Under the pieces are notes generated by a model. The model searched no databases. It was not told the origin of the DNA and was given only the letters and a program-made list of their open reading frames with translations. Source: Atlantibacter hermannii (GTDB lineage: Bacteria; Pseudomonadota; Gammaproteobacteria; Enterobacterales; Enterobacteriaceae). Taken from it: a stretch of 64,000 nucleotides of DNA. The stretch's first letter is position 1, and each line of letters opens with the position of its first letter. Below, piece by piece: positions 32,018 through 41,622 of the stretch. The translations under genes were made by a program, and so were the position numbers. The DNA lies in contig LR134136.1 of the NCBI GenBank assembly GCA_900635495.1, forward strand, positions 2,170,001 through 2,234,000, in the 5' to 3' direction.

Positions 32018-32050
32018 AAAGGCTATTGACCTTTAGTGTTGCCAATGGTC
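32018..32050. other. prophage attachment junction attR
   Basis: Prophage GACCTTTA is joined to GT (32036-32037) and then malX GTTGCCAATGG. With the left junction this reconstructs attB in malX and gives a phage site CTTTA-GT-ATTCACTGAAG. Confidence 0.8.
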
Positions 32051-33165
32051 ACACCGAGCACCGCCATCATGGTAAAGCCAAGGCCGGTCAGCAGCGCGTG
32101 GATTAAATACAGCAGCGGCGCCACGAACAGGAACAGGAATTCCAGCGGCTCAGTGGTGCCGCCGACCACGCAGGCGATCACACCGGAGATAAGCAGGCCT
32201 TTAATTTTGTGGCGGTTTTCCGGGCGTGCGCAGTGGTACATCGCCAGCGCCGCGCCGGGCAGTCCACCGAGGAAGGCGGGCATCTTACCCTGCGACAGAA
32301 AGCGGGTGGCGCTTTCAGAGAAACCGTGGGTTTCCGGGCAGCTTAACTGGGCCTGGAAAATCGTTAATGCGCCGCTGACCGTATGGCCGCACACGTCCAT
32401 AGTGCCGCCCGCATCGGTAAAGCGGATCAGCGCCACCAGAATATGTTGCAGTCCGAAAGGCAGCAGCAGACGCTCGCCGGTGCCAAACAGCATCGGGCCG
32501 AAATCACCGGCGCTGTTAATGATATGCCCGAGCCCGTTAATACCCATGGCGAAGAACGGCCAAATCAGCGGGACCACGAGGCCGACCAGGCCCATCACAA
32601 AGGTCGTGGCAATGGGTACGAAACGGGTGCCGCCGAAAAACGCCAGCGCATCCGGCAGGCGCACATTATGAAAGCGCTCATGCAGCAGCCATACGATCAC
32701 CCCGGCGATGACCGCGCCCAAAATGCCGGTATCGATCGACTGAATTCCCAGGATGGTCTGGATGTTATTGGCTTTGAGGATCGCCGGGTCGGTGGTGGGC
32801 AGAATGCCTTTTGCGGTTAACCAGAAATTGACCGCCAGATTCATTACCGCAAAGCCCACAAAACCCGCAAATGCAGCGACGCCTTTGTTTTCACGGGCCA
32901 GACCGAGAGGGATCGCGATACAAAACATCACCGGCAGAAAGCTAAACGCGAATGAGCCGATTTTGCTCATCCAGACGAAAATGGATTGTAAAACCGGGTT
33001 CGCCAGAATGGGGATCAGGGTGGTGACGTCATGGCTGCTCAGTGAACTGCCGATCCCCAGCATAATGCCGCAAAAGGAGAGCAGGGCGACCGGCAACATA
33101 AACGTTTTGCCGAGCTGCTGGAAAAATTCCCACAGAGTAATTTTTGAGGTGGCTGATGTCGCCAT
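32023..33165 (-). pseudogene. malX: malX 5' fragment: PTS IIC domain, truncated by the prophage
   Basis: 380 residues remain of a ~530-residue glucose/maltose-type EIICB. The ATG at 33165 (MATSATSKITLWEFF) follows AAGGAG; a longer in-frame start is less likely. It covers most of the membrane IIC domain, including the sugar-binding segment GGTTEPLEFLFLFVAP, and then leaves MalX at VTIGNT with three prophage-encoded residues (KGQ) and TAG. The last part of IIC and the whole IIB domain are 26.6 kb away, so the permease is inactive. malX expression is controlled by MalI through the operators just upstream. Confidence 0.94.
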
Positions 33166-33207
33166 AGCGGCTCCTTGTTGAACGCCAGGTGAAGTGATGC
33201 AGCGCAA

Positions 33208-33223
33208 GATAAAACGTTTTATC
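33208..33223. promoter_or_regulatory. MalI operator near malX
   Basis: GATAAAACGTTTTATC, a perfect palindrome 42 bases upstream of the malX start. From memory, E. coli MalI binds this sequence in the malI-malX intergenic region. Confidence 0.88.
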
Positions 33224-33285
33224 AAATTTTAATGAGCAGTGAGTCACAAATAATCACCGGCAAAGCTTTATAATAATCTCTTATT

Positions 33286-33301
33286 GATAAAACGATTTAT
33301 C
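33286..33301. promoter_or_regulatory. MalI operator near malI
   Basis: GATAAAACGATTTATC, differing from the other operator by one base. It lies 25 bases upstream of the malI start and suits autoregulation. Confidence 0.85.
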
Positions 33302-33325
33302 GACTTTTGAGGGGGCGTCTGCCTG

Positions 33326-34354
33326 ATGACGCAGGAAAGAAAAATCACCATCAACGATGTGGCGCTGGCAGCGGGTGTGTCGGTGAGTACCGTTTCGCTG
33401 GTGTTAAGCGGAAAAGGGCGCATTTCTGCGGCCACCGGTCAGCGCGTCAGCGAGGCCGTGGAGAAATTAGGGTTTGTCCGCAACCGGCAGGCGTCAGCAC
33501 TGCGCGGCGGGCAGAGCGGCATCATTGGGCTCATTGCCCGTGACGTTTGCCACCCTTTTTATGCGCAACTGATCGCCGGATTAACCGATGCCCTTGAGCG
33601 CCAGGGACGCATGTTAATCCTCAGCCAAAGCGGGCGGGATGGTCAGCAGATGCTGCATTGTTTCGAAACCCTGCTAAATCAGGGCGTGGACGGGGTGATC
33701 ATCGCCGGCGCGGCCGGAATGGGTGCCGAACTGCGTGAAAAGGCCGAGCAGAAGGGCATTCCGCTGGTCTTCGCGTCACGCGCCAGCTATCTCGACGAAG
33801 CAGATACCCTGCGCCCGGATAATTTGCAGGCGGCGCAAATGCTCACCGAACATTTGATTAAGCAGGGGCACCAGCGCATTGCCTGGCTGGGTGGCAACAG
33901 TGGTTCCCTTACCCGTGCGGAACGGCTTGGCGGCTATTGCGCGACGCTGCTGCAATATGGCTTGCCGTTTCACAGTGAATGGGTGGTGGAGTGTGAAAAC
34001 AGCCAGAAGCAGGCGGCGGAAGCTATCGGTGCGCTGTTACGCCATAACCCGACCATTAGCGCCGTGATTTGCCATAACAGTACTATCGCGCTGGGAGCGT
34101 GGTTCGGGCTGATGCGCGCCGGACTGCAAAGCAGCGAATCCGGGATGGAAAGCTATTTTGATCGCAGCGTGGCGTTAGGGGCCTTTACCGAACTTTCAGA
34201 GGATAAACTGGAAGATATTCCTGTCACATGGATGTCGCTGCCTGCGCAGGAGATGGGCCGCGAGGTGGCAGAACGCATGGCGCAGCGTATTGAAAAGGGC
34301 CATGAGGCGGCGCGGCATCATGTCCTGGGAGGGAGGTTGATTAAGCGCAAATAG
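33326..34354 (+). CDS. malI: MalI, LacI-family repressor of malXY
   Basis: 342 residues. The N-terminal HTH is standard LacI type (ITINDVALAAGVSVSTVSLV), followed by the hinge helix RNRQASALRGG and a periplasmic-binding-like domain (SGIIGLIARDVCHPFYAQLI). Similarity to E. coli MalI is high throughout, including RASYLDEADTLRPDNLQAAQ. It represses malXY and itself through the two operators upstream; the inducer in E. coli is not established. Its regulated target malX is now disrupted and malY is cut off from this control region. Confidence 0.94.
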   Translation: MTQERKITINDVALAAGVSVSTVSLVLSGKGRISAATGQRVSEAVEKLGFVRNRQASALRGGQSGIIGLIARDVCHPFYAQLIAGLTDALERQGRMLILSQSGRDGQQMLHCFETLLNQGVDGVIIAGAAGMGAELREKAEQKGIPLVFASRASYLDEADTLRPDNLQAAQMLTEHLIKQGHQRIAWLGGNSGSLTRAERLGGYCATLLQYGLPFHSEWVVECENSQKQAAEAIGALLRHNPTISAVICHNSTIALGAWFGLMRAGLQSSESGMESYFDRSVALGAFTELSEDKLEDIPVTWMSLPAQEMGREVAERMAQRIEKGHEAARHHVLGGRLIKRK

Positions 34355-34410
34355 GCGTGCAGTCGAATGGAACACCTGCCCGACTAACGCCCTCTGGTGG
34401 CAGCAAAAAA

Positions 34411-34431
34411 ATGGCCTCCGAAGAGGCCATA
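34411..34431 (-). terminator. terminator after ydgA
   Basis: Stem ATGGCCTC / GAGGCCAT with a TTCG loop (minus strand), followed by T7. It ends ydgA transcription before malI, which converges on it. Confidence 0.88.
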
Positions 34432-34437
34432 TCATCA

Positions 34438-36003
34438 TTACTGCTGCGGAACTGCCGCAGGTGGCGTTGCCGCCGGTGGTGTGCCAGGAACCGGCACGGG
34501 TACTGGAACCGGAACCGGGACCGGCACCGCATTACCTGCTAAGCCAAACATGCCTACGAAGTCCGCCAGCGGCATTTTCTGCCCGTTAAGCGTTACCTGA
34601 CCATTGGCATATTGCAGGCTGGAAACAATATTATTGTTTTCCATTGAGGTGATGCGGAACATCTGGCCCATCGCGGCCAGGCCTTTTACCTGCTGGGCGG
34701 CTAACTGCTCGGCCTGCTTGTCCTGATAGCCTTCGAGTCTCGCGATCTGGGTCATAAATTCCGTCGCCATATCCACCGGGATCACCAGCTTACTTTCCAT
34801 CGACTTCACGACGCGGTCGAGCTGTTGTTCCGGCGTGGTGACAGGGGCGGTGTTCGCTGACGGATCTTTCAGGAACAGCGACATATTAAACGCGCTTTCG
34901 CCTTTGTCATTTTTCCAGCTCAGCGGCGCGATGGTAAGCACCGGATCGCCTTTTAACAACAACGGGAAGTTAGTCAGCAGGATTTCCATCGCTTTTTGTT
35001 GATACAGCGTCGGGTCTGCGGTAATCGCCGGATCGGCTAACAGCGCCTGCGTTTGCGCATTGTATTGCTGGCTGAACTGATGCCAGGCCTGGCCGTCAAT
35101 CCCGCCAATTTTCACGGTTAACTTACCGCTGCCCAGGCTCTGGTTCTGCACCTTCAGCGCATCCATCGCATAGTTGATTTCACTGTCGATTTTTTTGCTG
35201 TCTTTTGAGACGTCCGATTTGGCGTCGAGGCGCAAACCGTCCACAACCGCCATCTCTTTGCCTTCAATCGACAGGGCGAATTTATCCACGGTCAGTTTTT
35301 GCGCGCCGACGCGCTCGTCAAAATCAGTCAGTTTGCTTGAACCGTCAGATTTGAGACCGTTAAACGTCATCTGCACATGCTGGCCGTACTCATTCACAGC
35401 GCTGACCAGACCGCTCTGCGCTTCGCCTTTCAGGCTAAGCTCATTGCCTTTGCCATCAACATCCAGCTTAAATTCGCCGCCGCTAAACGCGATCTTTTCC
35501 TGCTCTTTCTGATAATTCAGGGCGGCAAGGGTGATGTCGGACGCGGTGCTGCCGTTATAGCCGACGCGGGTTTGCGCATCGAAAACCGACTGGCCTTTAG
35601 TCATGTCAAACAACGGTTTGGTGGCTTCGTTATTCACAAGCGTCGTACGGACAGAGGCCATAGAAGGGATCAGGTTGAGTTTTTTCAGCTGCGCAAGCGG
35701 GAACGGGCCATGGCTTACTGCTTCGTTGAACACGACGCTTTGACCCTGCTTAAGCAGCGGGTTTTCCACGCCAGCAACGGGTTTCATCACCAGTTGAAGA
35801 TGGCTCGAAAAAATACCGCGCTGGTAATTTTGATAACCTAACTCAACGCCCGCCTGGGGCGCGGCGCGCTTCAGCTCGCTGTTAGCGTTTGCGATCATGT
35901 CTGCAATGCGTGATTCGAGCTGTTTGCCGGTGTACCAGGACGCACCGGTCCAGACCACACCCAGCGCCACAATCACACCCACGGCAACCAGAGATTTTTT
36001 CAT
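34438..36003 (-). CDS. ydgA: YdgA, DUF945 family protein
   Basis: 521 residues, longer than E. coli YdgA (about 500). The N-terminal MKKSLVAVGVIVALGVVWTG is a signal anchor, so the protein is probably held in the inner membrane facing the periplasm. The body has the DUF945 pattern, with GVELGYQNYQRGIFSSHLQL and YGQHVQMTFNGLKSDGSSKL. The C-terminus has seven VP dipeptides in a row followed by PGTPPAATPPAAVPQQ, from a GGNACC-type hexanucleotide repeat that can expand or contract. Function is not established. Confidence 0.9.
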   Translation of the reverse strand: MKKSLVAVGVIVALGVVWTGASWYTGKQLESRIADMIANANSELKRAAPQAGVELGYQNYQRGIFSSHLQLVMKPVAGVENPLLKQGQSVVFNEAVSHGPFPLAQLKKLNLIPSMASVRTTLVNNEATKPLFDMTKGQSVFDAQTRVGYNGSTASDITLAALNYQKEQEKIAFSGGEFKLDVDGKGNELSLKGEAQSGLVSAVNEYGQHVQMTFNGLKSDGSSKLTDFDERVGAQKLTVDKFALSIEGKEMAVVDGLRLDAKSDVSKDSKKIDSEINYAMDALKVQNQSLGSGKLTVKIGGIDGQAWHQFSQQYNAQTQALLADPAITADPTLYQQKAMEILLTNFPLLLKGDPVLTIAPLSWKNDKGESAFNMSLFLKDPSANTAPVTTPEQQLDRVVKSMESKLVIPVDMATEFMTQIARLEGYQDKQAEQLAAQQVKGLAAMGQMFRITSMENNNIVSSLQYANGQVTLNGQKMPLADFVGMFGLAGNAVPVPVPVPVPVPVPGTPPAATPPAAVPQQ

Positions 36004-36028
36004 AAGCGTTTGTCCCTAAAAAATAAAA

Positions 36029-36050
36029 CCAGACGATTTTCATCGTCTGG
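36029..36050 (-). terminator. terminator after manA
   Basis: Minus strand: CCAGACGAT GAAA ATCGTCTGG followed by TTTTATTTTTT. It lies between manA and ydgA, so ydgA needs its own promoter. Confidence 0.9.
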
Positions 36051-36107
36051 TGTGATGAACGACGTGCTGAATAAAGCTTAGCAACGTATTTCTAAAAGAT
36101 CAGTAAC

Positions 36108-37286
36108 TTAGTTGAGCTTATTATAAACACGGGCTAAACGACCGGTGCCATTTACAGCCACGGGCGAGTCGGCCGCGCTGACGAATGCGGATTCGCCAGG
36201 TTTAAGCGTCAATGTCTGTCCGTCTTTCTCAAGCGTCGCTTCGCCTTCCACACAAAACAGGATAGCTGCACTTTGCTGGGCCAGCAGAGTTTGTTGATCG
36301 GTAAGATCGTGCAATGAGAAGGCAAAATCATCCACCGGGATGGGGAAATCAAGCTCATTACCGTTGCGTACCGGTTCGGTGAGTAGCGAATCGGCGGCTC
36401 TTGGCGCGAACTTAACGTTAGCCACCAGTTCGGGAATATCGATGTACTTCGGTGTCAGGCCTGCGCGCAGCACGTTATCGGAGTTGGCCATCACTTCCAG
36501 CGCCACCCCTTTCAAATAGGCATGCGGGGTTTCAGCGAACAGGAACATCGCTTCGCCCGGATTAAGCTTAATCACATTAAGCAGCAGCGGTGAAAACAGG
36601 CCGCTGTCGTCCGGATAAAACTCGGAAATCACGCGAATCGTCTGCCACGGCTCGCCTTGCTGACTGTTTAGCGCCGCTTTCAGCACCGCCAGCGCCCGGG
36701 CTTTTTTCTCCCCCTGCATATTCAGCAGGCTGGCAAACAGCTGGCTTAAACGCTCTTCATTAGGATCTTCAAGGAAGTGCGCAATCGCAGTATGCGCGCC
36801 CGCAACAGGCTGGAGCAGGGCAATAATGTCTGAAAACTCGCGGAATGCGTTCATCGCTAAAAAGGGAGTTAACGCGAACACCAGCTCCGGCTTATGGTTG
36901 GGATCTTTATAATTACGTTCCGCCGCACCGAGCGGGATACCCGCCGCATTTTCCCGCGCGAAACCCTCTTCCGACGCCTTTTTGTTAGGGTGCACCTGAA
37001 TCGACAGCGGTTGATCGGCGCACAGCACTTTAAACAGGAACGGCAATTCGCCAAAGCGTTGCGCCACCGCCGCGCCTAACAGCGTGGGCTTGTCTGCATC
37101 AATCACGTCACGCAGGGCGTGAAGGTTGCCGTCCTGGCCCTCAATTTTCGAACTGCTCTTTGGATGCGCACCCATCCACAATTCCGCCATGGGCAAATTG
37201 TCGGGATTGGCGATGCCATAAAGGTCCGTCAGCGCAGTTTTACTACCCCATGCATAGTTCTGCACTGAGTTGATGAGTTTTTGCAT
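36108..37286 (-). CDS. manA: mannose-6-phosphate isomerase
   Basis: 392 residues, class I phosphomannose isomerase. It interconverts mannose 6-phosphate and fructose 6-phosphate and supports mannose use and GDP-mannose or colanic acid supply. Zinc ligands are visible in QVHPNKK near residue 97 (Gln, His), DPNHKPELVFALTPF near 131 (Glu) and AETPHAYLKG near 255 (His). Start MQKLINSVQNYAWGSKTALT is the family N-terminus. Order manA-fumA divergent matches E. coli. Confidence 0.96.
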   Translation of the reverse strand: MQKLINSVQNYAWGSKTALTDLYGIANPDNLPMAELWMGAHPKSSSKIEGQDGNLHALRDVIDADKPTLLGAAVAQRFGELPFLFKVLCADQPLSIQVHPNKKASEEGFARENAAGIPLGAAERNYKDPNHKPELVFALTPFLAMNAFREFSDIIALLQPVAGAHTAIAHFLEDPNEERLSQLFASLLNMQGEKKARALAVLKAALNSQQGEPWQTIRVISEFYPDDSGLFSPLLLNVIKLNPGEAMFLFAETPHAYLKGVALEVMANSDNVLRAGLTPKYIDIPELVANVKFAPRAADSLLTEPVRNGNELDFPIPVDDFAFSLHDLTDQQTLLAQQSAAILFCVEGEATLEKDGQTLTLKPGESAFVSAADSPVAVNGTGRLARVYNKLN

Positions 37287-37490
37287 TATTAAACCCTGTT
37301 ATAGGATGGAATTAACTGGCTGTATTAAACCAATTATTTGTCATGAAGTAACCCCAGACAGGAAAAAGTCGGCTTTGTCTCAGTTTTTGTTAAAAAATTG
37401 TGTAGCATGTCTGCACTCGCTTTTGCACACGGCACATGGACAATGTGCTGAATGAAGAATAGTTAAACTTAGGCTTTCAGTGAGAGAACA

Positions 37491-39137
37491 ATGTCAAATA
37501 AACCCTTCCATTATCAGGACCCCTTTCCGCTCAAAAAGGACGACACCGAATACTACCTACTGAGCACCGACCACGTCAGCGTCAGCGAATTCGAAGGCCA
37601 GGAAATCCTCAAGGTTGAGCCGCAGGCGCTCACGCTCCTGGCCCAACACGCGTTTCACGATGCCTCGTTTATGTTGCGTCCGGCCCATCAGCAGCAGGTG
37701 GCAGATATTCTGTCTGACCCGGAAGCCAGCGAAAACGACAAGTACGTCGCGCTGCAATTCCTGCGAAACTCAGAAATCGCCGCCAAAGGCATTCTGCCGA
37801 CCTGCCAGGATACCGGCACTGCGATTATCGTTGGCAAAAAAGGCCAGCGCGTCTGGACCGGTGGTGGCGACGAAGCCGCACTGGCCCACGGTGTTTACAA
37901 CACTTACATTGAAGACAACCTGCGCTATTCACAAAATGCCGCGCTGGATATGTATAAAGAAGTGAACACCGGTACCAACCTGCCGGCGCAGATTGATCTC
38001 TACAGCGTCGACGGCGACGAATACAAATTCCTGTGCATCGCCAAAGGCGGCGGCTCTGCGAACAAAACCTATCTGTATCAGGAAACCAAAGCGCTCCTGA
38101 GCCCGGGCAAACTCAAATCCTGGCTGGTGGAAAAAATGCGTAGCCTGGGCACAGCGGCTTGCCCGCCGTACCACATCGCTTTTGTCATTGGCGGCACCTC
38201 GGCGGAATCGACCCTGAAAACCGTCAAGCTCGCATCCACCAAATACTATGACGGCCTGCCGACCGAAGGTAACGAGCACGGCCAGGCGTTCCGTGATATC
38301 GAACTGGAAAAAGAACTGCTGGAAGAGGCGCAGAAGCTGGGTCTCGGCGCGCAATTTGGCGGCAAATATTTCGCCCACGATATCCGCGTGGTGCGCCTGC
38401 CGCGTCACGGCGCGTCCTGCCCGGTTGGCATGGGCGTCTCCTGCTCGGCAGACCGCAATATCAAAGCGAAAATCAACCGTCAGGGCATCTGGATCGAGAA
38501 GCTGGAAAACAACCCTGGCAAGTATATTCCTGCTGAGCTGCAACGCGCTGGCGAAGGCGAAGCGGTGCGCGTCGATCTGAACCGCCCGATGAAAGAGATT
38601 CTGGCGCAGCTGTCGCAGTACCCGGTCTCTACGCGCCTGTCGCTCTCCGGCACCATTATTGTGGCGCGTGATATTGCTCACGCCAAACTCAAAGAGCGCA
38701 TCGACAACGGCGAAGGGCTGCCGCAGTACGTGAAAGATCATCCGATCTACTACGCGGGCCCGGCGAAAACGCCGCATGGCTATGCGTCCGGCTCCCTTGG
38801 CCCTACCACCGCGGGACGTATGGATTCCTACGTCGACCTGTTGCAGGCCAACGGCGGCAGCATGATCATGCTGGCGAAAGGTAACCGCAGCAAACAGGTA
38901 ACGGATGCATGCCACAAACACGGCGGCTTCTACCTGGGGAGCATTGGCGGCCCGGCTGCGGTACTGGCACAAAGCAGCATCAAGAGCCTCGAATGCGTGG
39001 AGTACCCGGAGCTGGGGATGGAAGCCATCTGGAAAATCGAAGTGGAAGATTTCCCGGCCTTCATCCTGGTTGACGACAAAGGCAACGACTTCTTTGCCCA
39101 AATCCAGTCTTCGCAGTGCGCAAGCTGCGTGAAATAA
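37491..39137 (+). CDS. fumA: class I fumarase (4Fe-4S)
   Basis: 548 residues, the usual length for FumA/FumB. It converts fumarate and malate in the TCA cycle with an oxygen-sensitive 4Fe-4S cluster. Cluster and active-site segments are visible: LPTCQDTGTAIIVGKKGQ near residue 103, TAACPPYHIAFVIGGTSAES near 221, and GASCPVGMGVSCSADRN near 314. FumA and FumB are very similar; FumA is chosen because fumC follows directly and manA is upstream, as in E. coli. Confidence 0.95.
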   Translation: MSNKPFHYQDPFPLKKDDTEYYLLSTDHVSVSEFEGQEILKVEPQALTLLAQHAFHDASFMLRPAHQQQVADILSDPEASENDKYVALQFLRNSEIAAKGILPTCQDTGTAIIVGKKGQRVWTGGGDEAALAHGVYNTYIEDNLRYSQNAALDMYKEVNTGTNLPAQIDLYSVDGDEYKFLCIAKGGGSANKTYLYQETKALLSPGKLKSWLVEKMRSLGTAACPPYHIAFVIGGTSAESTLKTVKLASTKYYDGLPTEGNEHGQAFRDIELEKELLEEAQKLGLGAQFGGKYFAHDIRVVRLPRHGASCPVGMGVSCSADRNIKAKINRQGIWIEKLENNPGKYIPAELQRAGEGEAVRVDLNRPMKEILAQLSQYPVSTRLSLSGTIIVARDIAHAKLKERIDNGEGLPQYVKDHPIYYAGPAKTPHGYASGSLGPTTAGRMDSYVDLLQANGGSMIMLAKGNRSKQVTDACHKHGGFYLGSIGGPAAVLAQSSIKSLECVEYPELGMEAIWKIEVEDFPAFILVDDKGNDFFAQIQSSQCASCVK

Positions 39138-39145
39138 CCCCTCAT

Positions 39146-39170
39146 ACCGCCCCTCATTCCCGGGGGCGGT
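39146..39170 (+). terminator. hairpin after fumA
   Basis: ACCGCCCC / GGGGCGGT stem followed by TCTTCTCTT. A moderate terminator, which fits partial readthrough from fumA into fumC. Confidence 0.7.
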
Positions 39171-39289
39171 CTTCTCTTGCGTTAAACGCACGAAGCACCA
39201 AACAAAACGTCGTTCATAATCAATACTCAAAGCGTCAACCTATTGTGAGTCATGTCGGCTTGATAACTTTCTTGTTAAGGAGACATTGA

Positions 39290-40687
39290 ATGGCAACGTA
39301 TCGTAGTGAAAGTGATTCCATGGGCGCGATTGATGTGCCTGCCGACAAACTGTGGGGCGCGCAAACCCAGCGCTCGCTGGAGCACTTTCGCATTTCAACG
39401 GAAAAAATGCCCGCTGCGCTGATCCACGCGCTGGCCCTGACCAAACGTGCGGCGGCGAAGGTCAATATGGATTTATCGCTACTGGCGAAAGAGCAGGGCG
39501 AAGCGATTATCGCGGCGGCGGATGAAGTGCTTAACGGCCAACATACGGGCGAGTTTCCGCTGGCCATCTGGCAAACCGGGTCCGGCACCCAGACCAACAT
39601 GAACATGAACGAGGTGCTGGCGAACCGGGCAAGCGAGATCCTCGGCGGTGAACGGGGTATGGGCCGTAAAGTTCACCCGAATGACGATGTTAATAAAAGC
39701 CAGAGTTCTAATGACGTCTTCCCGACGGCGATGCATGTGGCGGCGGTTATCGCGCTGCGCGAGAAACTGATCCCCTCGCTGCATCAGCTCACCGCGACGC
39801 TGAAAGGCAAATCCGAAGCCTTTAACGACATCGTCAAAATTGGCCGCACCCATCTTCAGGACGCGACGCCGTTAACCTTAGGCCAGGAAATTTCCGGCTG
39901 GGTGGCGATGCTTGAACACAATCTCAGGCATATCGAGCAGAGCCTGCCCCATGTCTCTGAACTGGCGCTGGGCGGGACGGCGGTGGGCACCGGCCTGAAC
40001 ACCCATCCGGAATACGCTGTGCGGGTGGCCGAAGAGCTGGCGGCTATCACCGGGCAGCCATTTGTCACCGCGCCGAATAAATTTGAAGCGCTGGCGACCT
40101 GCGACGCGCTGGTGCATGCCCATGGCGCGCTCAAGGGGCTGGCGGCTTCACTGATGAAAATCGCCAATGACGTACGCTGGCTGGCCTCCGGCCCGCGCTG
40201 CGGGATTGGCGAAATTACCATACCGGAAAACGAGCCGGGCAGTTCCATCATGCCGGGGAAAGTTAACCCTACCCAGTGCGAGGCGTTGACCATGCTCTGT
40301 TGCCAGGTGATGGGCAACGATGTGGCGATCAACATGGGCGGCGCGATGGGTAACTTTGAGCTGAACGTGTTCCGCCCGATGGTGATCGATAATTTCCTGC
40401 AGTCTGTTCGCCTGCTGGCGGACGGTATGGACAGCTTCGACCATCACTGTGCGGCAGGTATTGAGCCCAACCGCGAACGCATCACGCAGTTGCTTAATGA
40501 CTCACTGATGCTGGTCACGGCGTTGAATACCCATATCGGCTATGACAAAGCGGCGGAAATCGCCAAAAAAGCCCATAAAGAGGGGCTGACGTTGAAAGCG
40601 TCCGCCCTGAAGCTGGGTTACCTGACGGACGCGGAGTTTGATGCCTGGGTACGACCACAGGATATGGTCGGCAGCATGAAGTCCTAA
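39290..40687 (+). CDS. fumC: class II fumarase
   Basis: 465 residues, iron-independent fumarase of the aspartase/fumarase family. It serves under oxidative stress or iron limitation, when FumA is inactive. The signature GSSIMPGKVNPTQCEA is at about residue 317, with TGSGTQTNMNMNEV (near 97), SSNDVFPTAMH (near 138) and GRTHLQDATPLT (near 185). The ATG at 39290 follows AAGGAGA. Its stop overlaps the tus stop by four bases on the other strand, as in E. coli, where the two are convergent. Confidence 0.96.
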   Translation: MATYRSESDSMGAIDVPADKLWGAQTQRSLEHFRISTEKMPAALIHALALTKRAAAKVNMDLSLLAKEQGEAIIAAADEVLNGQHTGEFPLAIWQTGSGTQTNMNMNEVLANRASEILGGERGMGRKVHPNDDVNKSQSSNDVFPTAMHVAAVIALREKLIPSLHQLTATLKGKSEAFNDIVKIGRTHLQDATPLTLGQEISGWVAMLEHNLRHIEQSLPHVSELALGGTAVGTGLNTHPEYAVRVAEELAAITGQPFVTAPNKFEALATCDALVHAHGALKGLAASLMKIANDVRWLASGPRCGIGEITIPENEPGSSIMPGKVNPTQCEALTMLCCQVMGNDVAINMGGAMGNFELNVFRPMVIDNFLQSVRLLADGMDSFDHHCAAGIEPNRERITQLLNDSLMLVTALNTHIGYDKAAEIAKKAHKEGLTLKASALKLGYLTDAEFDAWVRPQDMVGSMKS

Positions 40688-41611
40688 CGGGCGAGGTACA
40701 AATGCAGGCGGGGGATCAGCAGTTCCAGCGGCTCCGCCTGCGGTTTATGTCGGTGCTGGATCTGCTCCGCATCATAATTCAATAGTTCGCCAAGCTCCGG
40801 CACGGGCGTTCCGACGTCATCGGAACACAGCACAATCAGCGGAGACGGGCAGGCGAGCTGCACCTGCTTTTGCGCCGCCGCGTACCAGACGCGGGCAACG
40901 GGCTGCACCTTTACCGGCCGTTTGATTTTTAGCCGTGCGGTATCCGGCAGTGAATCGACGGCGTGATACTCCTGTTCCACTTTTTCCCGCCACTGCTCTT
41001 TACTCCACGGCGCGACGGCGCGGGGCGATTTGAGGCTTTTTTCCAGCATCGCTAACACCTCGTCGCGGGTGAAATTTTTGATGAAATGCTTGTTCGCCCA
41101 GCCAAAACGGATCGTCGCAGGATTTTCCAGCAGCGTAATCTGGCGGTATGCATTCAGGGTAATCAGGCCGGGGAGATAGTGGTGTACCCACTCAAAGCGC
41201 TGCGCCGGTGAAAGCCCGGACTCCACCGCCACAAGGTTTGAAAACGCGGCCTTCAACTGATTAATCTTTTCAACCTGCTCAAAGCAGCGACTGACGCTGC
41301 GACGGGCTGACGGCATAACAAATCGCGCCAGGTAGCCGTAACGCCGCTTTACTGCTGCGGTTTTCTGACTGTTGCTGGATAAACAGATGGGTGAAATGGC
41401 GCATCGTGGCCTCATGCGCTTCTTTACCCAACAGTTGGGTCACGCTGATTTTTTCCAGCGGATCATGCTCTTTACCTTTGTCGACGGGAGGCAGGGAAAA
41501 TACCCGGCCGCTAAGACGACGGCAGGGTTCAAGCGTTTCCTTAAAGCCGGACAGCAGCTGTTCCATTTCATGAAATGTGCTGGTGAGGCGTTCGGCGAGA
41601 TCATAGCGCAT
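40684..41611 (-). pseudogene. tus: tus, DNA replication terminus site-binding protein, frameshifted
   Basis: The reading frame breaks once. Residues to LPGAICYAVSPSQRQSLL are in one frame; EQVEKINQLKAAFSNLVAVE onward is in another. Removing one T of the three at 41281-41283 (minus strand CTGCTTTGAG) restores a 308-residue Tus of normal length. Known DNA-contact segments such as FGWANKHFIKNFTRDEV and KLKIKRPVKVQPVARVWY are intact. Tus binds Ter sites and stops replication forks from one side. Either tus is inactive in this strain or the extra base is a sequencing error. Start ATG at 41611 fits E. coli MARYDL. Confidence 0.9.
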
Positions 41612-41622
41612 AGCAACCACCT

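Larger units (their letters stand above)
5458..32037. mobile_element. defective prophage inserted in malX, carrying flagellin genes
   Basis: About 26.6 kb of AT-rich DNA bounded by the two halves of malX. It encodes a truncated serine integrase, lambda/HK97-type head genes, a tail module, endonuclease VII, an antirepressor, and cargo (FljA-like repressor, flagellin, D,D-peptidase homologue). An IS3-family element replaces the stretch between the integrase and the tape measure. No distal tail or tip genes, lysis cassette, replication genes or CI-type repressor are recognised, so it is unlikely to make particles alone. The integrase lacks its zinc ribbon and coiled coil, so self-excision is also unlikely. 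Confidence 0.92.

Noticed and set aside
37929..39230. 433-residue minus-strand frame
   Set aside because: Antisense shadow of fumA; such long shadows are common over GC-rich coding sequence.
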